6,562 nucleotides of DNA from Mycoplasmatota bacterium (GTDB taxonomy: Bacteria; Bacillota_I; Bacilli_A; Izemoplasmatales; Hujiaoplasmataceae): positions 1-6,562 of the forward strand of contig JAGLYJ010000063.1 of NCBI GenBank assembly GCA_023132365.1, given 5' to 3'. Positions 5,101 to 6,562 of the stretch are shown piece by piece. Position 1 is the first letter of the stretch, and each line of letters begins with the position of its first letter. The position numbers and the translations under genes were made by a program. The notes beneath the pieces are model-generated. The model made no database searches. It was not told the DNA's origin and was given only the letters and a program-made list of their open reading frames with translations.

Positions 5101-6132
5101 CTAAACTTCATCACTATTTGAATATTTATTTGCTTTATTAATGTATGCTTTTGCAGGTATACTCCAAGTTTTAACAATATCAAGTACAGTAGTAATTCCG
5201 ATTATAATAGCTAGTACTGTTAATCCTCTTGCAAGGTTTGCTTCTACTATACTATATGTAGAATCAAATATGCTTGAAAATTGAGTAATTAATTCCGCAT
5301 TGATTAATCCAGATTTTCTCAGCACTATAATTGCAATAGTAGCTGTTAAAATTTTTACGAATGTATGAACTCCAATTACACTTAAATTCCATCTTCTCTT
5401 AACAAGCTTAAATGCATCAAGTGAAACATTAGCAATAACAGATACAATTAATAACGGTATTAATGGATTAATAACTGATTCAGTAAATATTGCTAATGAA
5501 TTTACTGATCCATTACCTATGAACCAAATTACATTTAAATTATTTGTATATATTAAATATATAAATAGAAATCCAAATATTACATTAACAATTAAACTTA
5601 TAGTAGTACAAACAACAGATATCTCTTTTACTTTGATATCTGGTAATTCTGGTAAGGTTAAAACATCGAATTCTAATGCTTTTTCATTATTATTGAATTT
5701 ATCTTTAATGGCAAATACAATGGTTACTAAAGCAAACCCAGTAAATAGGGCTGAAATAGCATTCTCAAATGCTTCTCCTAGAACTTCAGCTATGATTCGA
5801 AATACTGTTGTAGCATCTAAATTAAGAATACTAGAAATAGCTCCAAATACAACAGATACACTTACAAAAACAATTAGTATTACTTTCAATACTGCTAGAT
5901 AATCTTCATAATATTCTGGTCCAATAAGATATCTATCTTTTCCCCTGTATTTACTCGCTAATATTCTTGGATGACCTAAAGATTGTAAAACATCGATAAT
6001 TTCATTAGTGTTTGGTTTATCACTCAACATTTCTTCAATATTAGATCGCAACTCTTTTGTTACTTCACTTCTCATTTTTTCAGGTAGTCTTCTTACTACA
6101 TCATAAACATACTTTTCAATTATATTATTCAT
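5101..6132 (-). CDS. Membrane protein with N-terminal HAAS/DUF1700-like domain, partner of PadR
   Basis: The 343-residue protein has an N-terminal cytoplasmic helical domain of about 65 residues. It includes YVYDVVRRLPEK, VTKELRSNIEEML and LQSLGHPRILASKYR, the pattern of HAAS/DUF1700-type or permease-prefix domains often encoded next to PadR regulators. Six hydrophobic helices follow at roughly 80-102, 127-143, 174-196, 220-241, 254-271 and 301-321, with a charged loop at about 144-173. No ATPase or catalytic motif is visible. The ATG at 6132 shares one base with the PadR stop (TGATG); a GTG one codon earlier is an alternative start. AGGTGGG lies 8 nt before the ATG. Family context suggests an envelope-stress or drug-sensing membrane partner, but its action is not known. 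No terminator is clear after its stop codon. Confidence 0.8.
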   Translation of the reverse strand: MNNIIEKYVYDVVRRLPEKMRSEVTKELRSNIEEMLSDKPNTNEIIDVLQSLGHPRILASKYRGKDRYLIGPEYYEDYLAVLKVILIVFVSVSVVFGAISSILNLDATTVFRIIAEVLGEAFENAISALFTGFALVTIVFAIKDKFNNNEKALEFDVLTLPELPDIKVKEISVVCTTISLIVNVIFGFLFIYLIYTNNLNVIWFIGNGSVNSLAIFTESVINPLIPLLIVSVIANVSLDAFKLVKRRWNLSVIGVHTFVKILTATIAIIVLRKSGLINAELITQFSSIFDSTYSIVEANLARGLTVLAIIIGITTVLDIVKTWSIPAKAYINKANKYSNSDEV

Positions 6133-6467
6133 CACTTTGTCCCACCTATCATTTGATCAACAATCTTAATCATATTGTGATATTCATCAATCAAGTATTC
6201 ATAAAGTTCTTTTCCCTCATCACTTAATACATAATACTTCCTTGGTCTGCTCATTGATGTATCCCATTCACTGCTAAGGATATTTTGAGATTCTAATCTT
6301 CTTAGAAGTGGGTAAAGTGTCCCAGCTTCTATTGAAATTCCTCTATCAACAAGTTTTTGTAATAATGAATAACCATATTCTTTTTCAAATAGCTGGCTTA
6401 AAACCACTATTATTTGAGTTCCCCGTTTCAATTCTACGAGATAGTTTTGATAAATATCCTGACTCAT
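6132..6467 (-). CDS. PadR-family transcriptional repressor
   Basis: This 111-residue protein fits the small PadR subfamily 2: a winged helix plus one C-terminal dimer helix. The typical stretch GTLYPLLRRLESQNIL (49-64) covers the recognition helix and the turn into the wing. SSEWDTSMSRPRKYYVLSDEGKEL is the wing and its exit, given here as positions 65-88. The last 25 residues form the dimer helix. PadR proteins are cytoplasmic repressors released by small hydrophobic or drug-like ligands. GAGGTG at 6478-6473 precedes the ATG by 5 nt. The gene overlaps the HAAS-type membrane protein gene by one base, so both are made from one transcript. A palindrome inside the promoter is the likely site of autorepression. 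The ligand is unknown. Confidence 0.94.
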   Translation of the reverse strand: MSQDIYQNYLVELKRGTQIIVVLSQLFEKEYGYSLLQKLVDRGISIEAGTLYPLLRRLESQNILSSEWDTSMSRPRKYYVLSDEGKELYEYLIDEYHNMIKIVDQMIGGTK

Positions 6468-6484
6468 CGTATCACCTCAATAAC

Positions 6485-6514
6485 ATTATACTGTATGTCA
6501 TACACTATTGTCAA
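6485..6514 (-). promoter_or_regulatory. Promoter of the padR-HAAS operon
   Basis: On the minus strand TTGACA (6514-6509) and TATAAT (6490-6485) are both perfect, with an 18-nt spacer. The leader is very short: the ribosome site at 6478-6473 begins only 6 nt after the -10. Strong hexamers with a palindrome in the spacer suggest a promoter kept silent by a repressor. Confidence 0.85.
6488..6508. promoter_or_regulatory. Probable PadR operator (palindrome in promoter spacer)
   Basis: TGTATG-T-CATACA (6492-6504) is a perfect 6-bp inverted repeat around a single central base. One mismatch further out it gains ATA/TAT at 6488-6490 and 6506-6508. It fills the spacer between the -35 and -10, so a bound dimer would block RNA polymerase. 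Known PadR operators are often AT-rich dyads containing ATGT/ACAT or GTAT/ATAC, as here. Binding by this PadR is inferred. Confidence 0.7.
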
Positions 6515-6535
6515 GTATTCATTATTATTTATTGG

Positions 6536-6558
6536 AAGTGTCACTTTAGTAAGTTACT
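6536..6558. repeat. Two tandem 11-nt palindromes upstream of padR
   Basis: AAGTG-T-CACTT (6536-6546) and AGTAA-G-TTACT (6548-6558) are both perfect inverted repeats with one central base, separated by a single T. They lie beyond the padR -35 region at the window edge. They could be operators for a neighbouring gene or chance in AT-rich DNA. No T tract follows, so they are not a terminator on either strand within view. Confidence 0.4.
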
Positions 6559-6562
6559 TCAA

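Noticed and set aside
5519..5902. Plus-strand open frame of 127 codons
   Set aside because: It lies wholly antisense to the HAAS-type membrane protein. Its Asn/Thr/Ser-rich composition is what the complement of hydrophobic codons gives.
6127..6134. Tandem in-frame TGA codons at the end of padR, considered as a sign of genetic code 4
   Set aside because: All tryptophans seen in the other genes use TGG, and ending PadR at TGA gives a normal length and a typical stop-start overlap.

Overview
The window is about 30% GC by eye, and every supported gene lies on the minus strand. Strong AGGAGG-type ribosome sites, sigma-A-type promoters, a Gram-positive-style lipoprotein, an ECF transporter S component and a cobalamin riboswitch point to a low-GC Bacillota or Mycoplasmatota-like bacterium. 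Tryptophan is read from TGG and TGA appears to be a stop, so the standard bacterial code fits better than the mycoplasma code. Rubredoxin plus a flavodoxin-like protein suggests an anaerobe. An Acholeplasma, Haloplasma or Izemoplasma relative is possible but cannot be settled from this sequence.

Layout in the direction of transcription, from high to low coordinates. (1) 6562-5101: a PadR-family repressor followed, with overlapping stop and start, by a six-helix membrane protein with an N-terminal HAAS/DUF1700-like domain. The promoter has both consensus hexamers, and its spacer holds a perfect 13-nt palindrome, so autorepression is likely. (2) 5052-4502: a stand-alone small protein with an HEGRH zinc-peptidase-like motif, its own extended -10 promoter, and a terminator whose loop contains the stop codon. 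(3) 4481-3673: a flavodoxin-like protein and then a 52-residue rubredoxin, each with a strong ribosome site, closed by a clean terminator. (4) 3634-2385: a cobalamin riboswitch, a transcobalamin-like (DUF4430) lipoprotein and an ECF S component, closed by a terminator. (5) 2297-104: dihydrolipoamide dehydrogenase and a sirtuin deacylase whose ATG overlaps the preceding stop codon. (6) 102-1: a perfect consensus promoter and the first 16 codons of a cysteine desulfurase that runs off the window.

The most coherent system is block 4. The riboswitch makes vitamin B12 the probable substrate. The lipoprotein would hold cobalamin at the cell surface and hand it to the S component, which would use energising ECF subunits encoded elsewhere. 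Block 5 couples translation of an NAD-dependent flavoenzyme to that of an NAD-consuming deacylase. No CRISPR array, tRNA, rRNA, insertion sequence or phage gene was seen.
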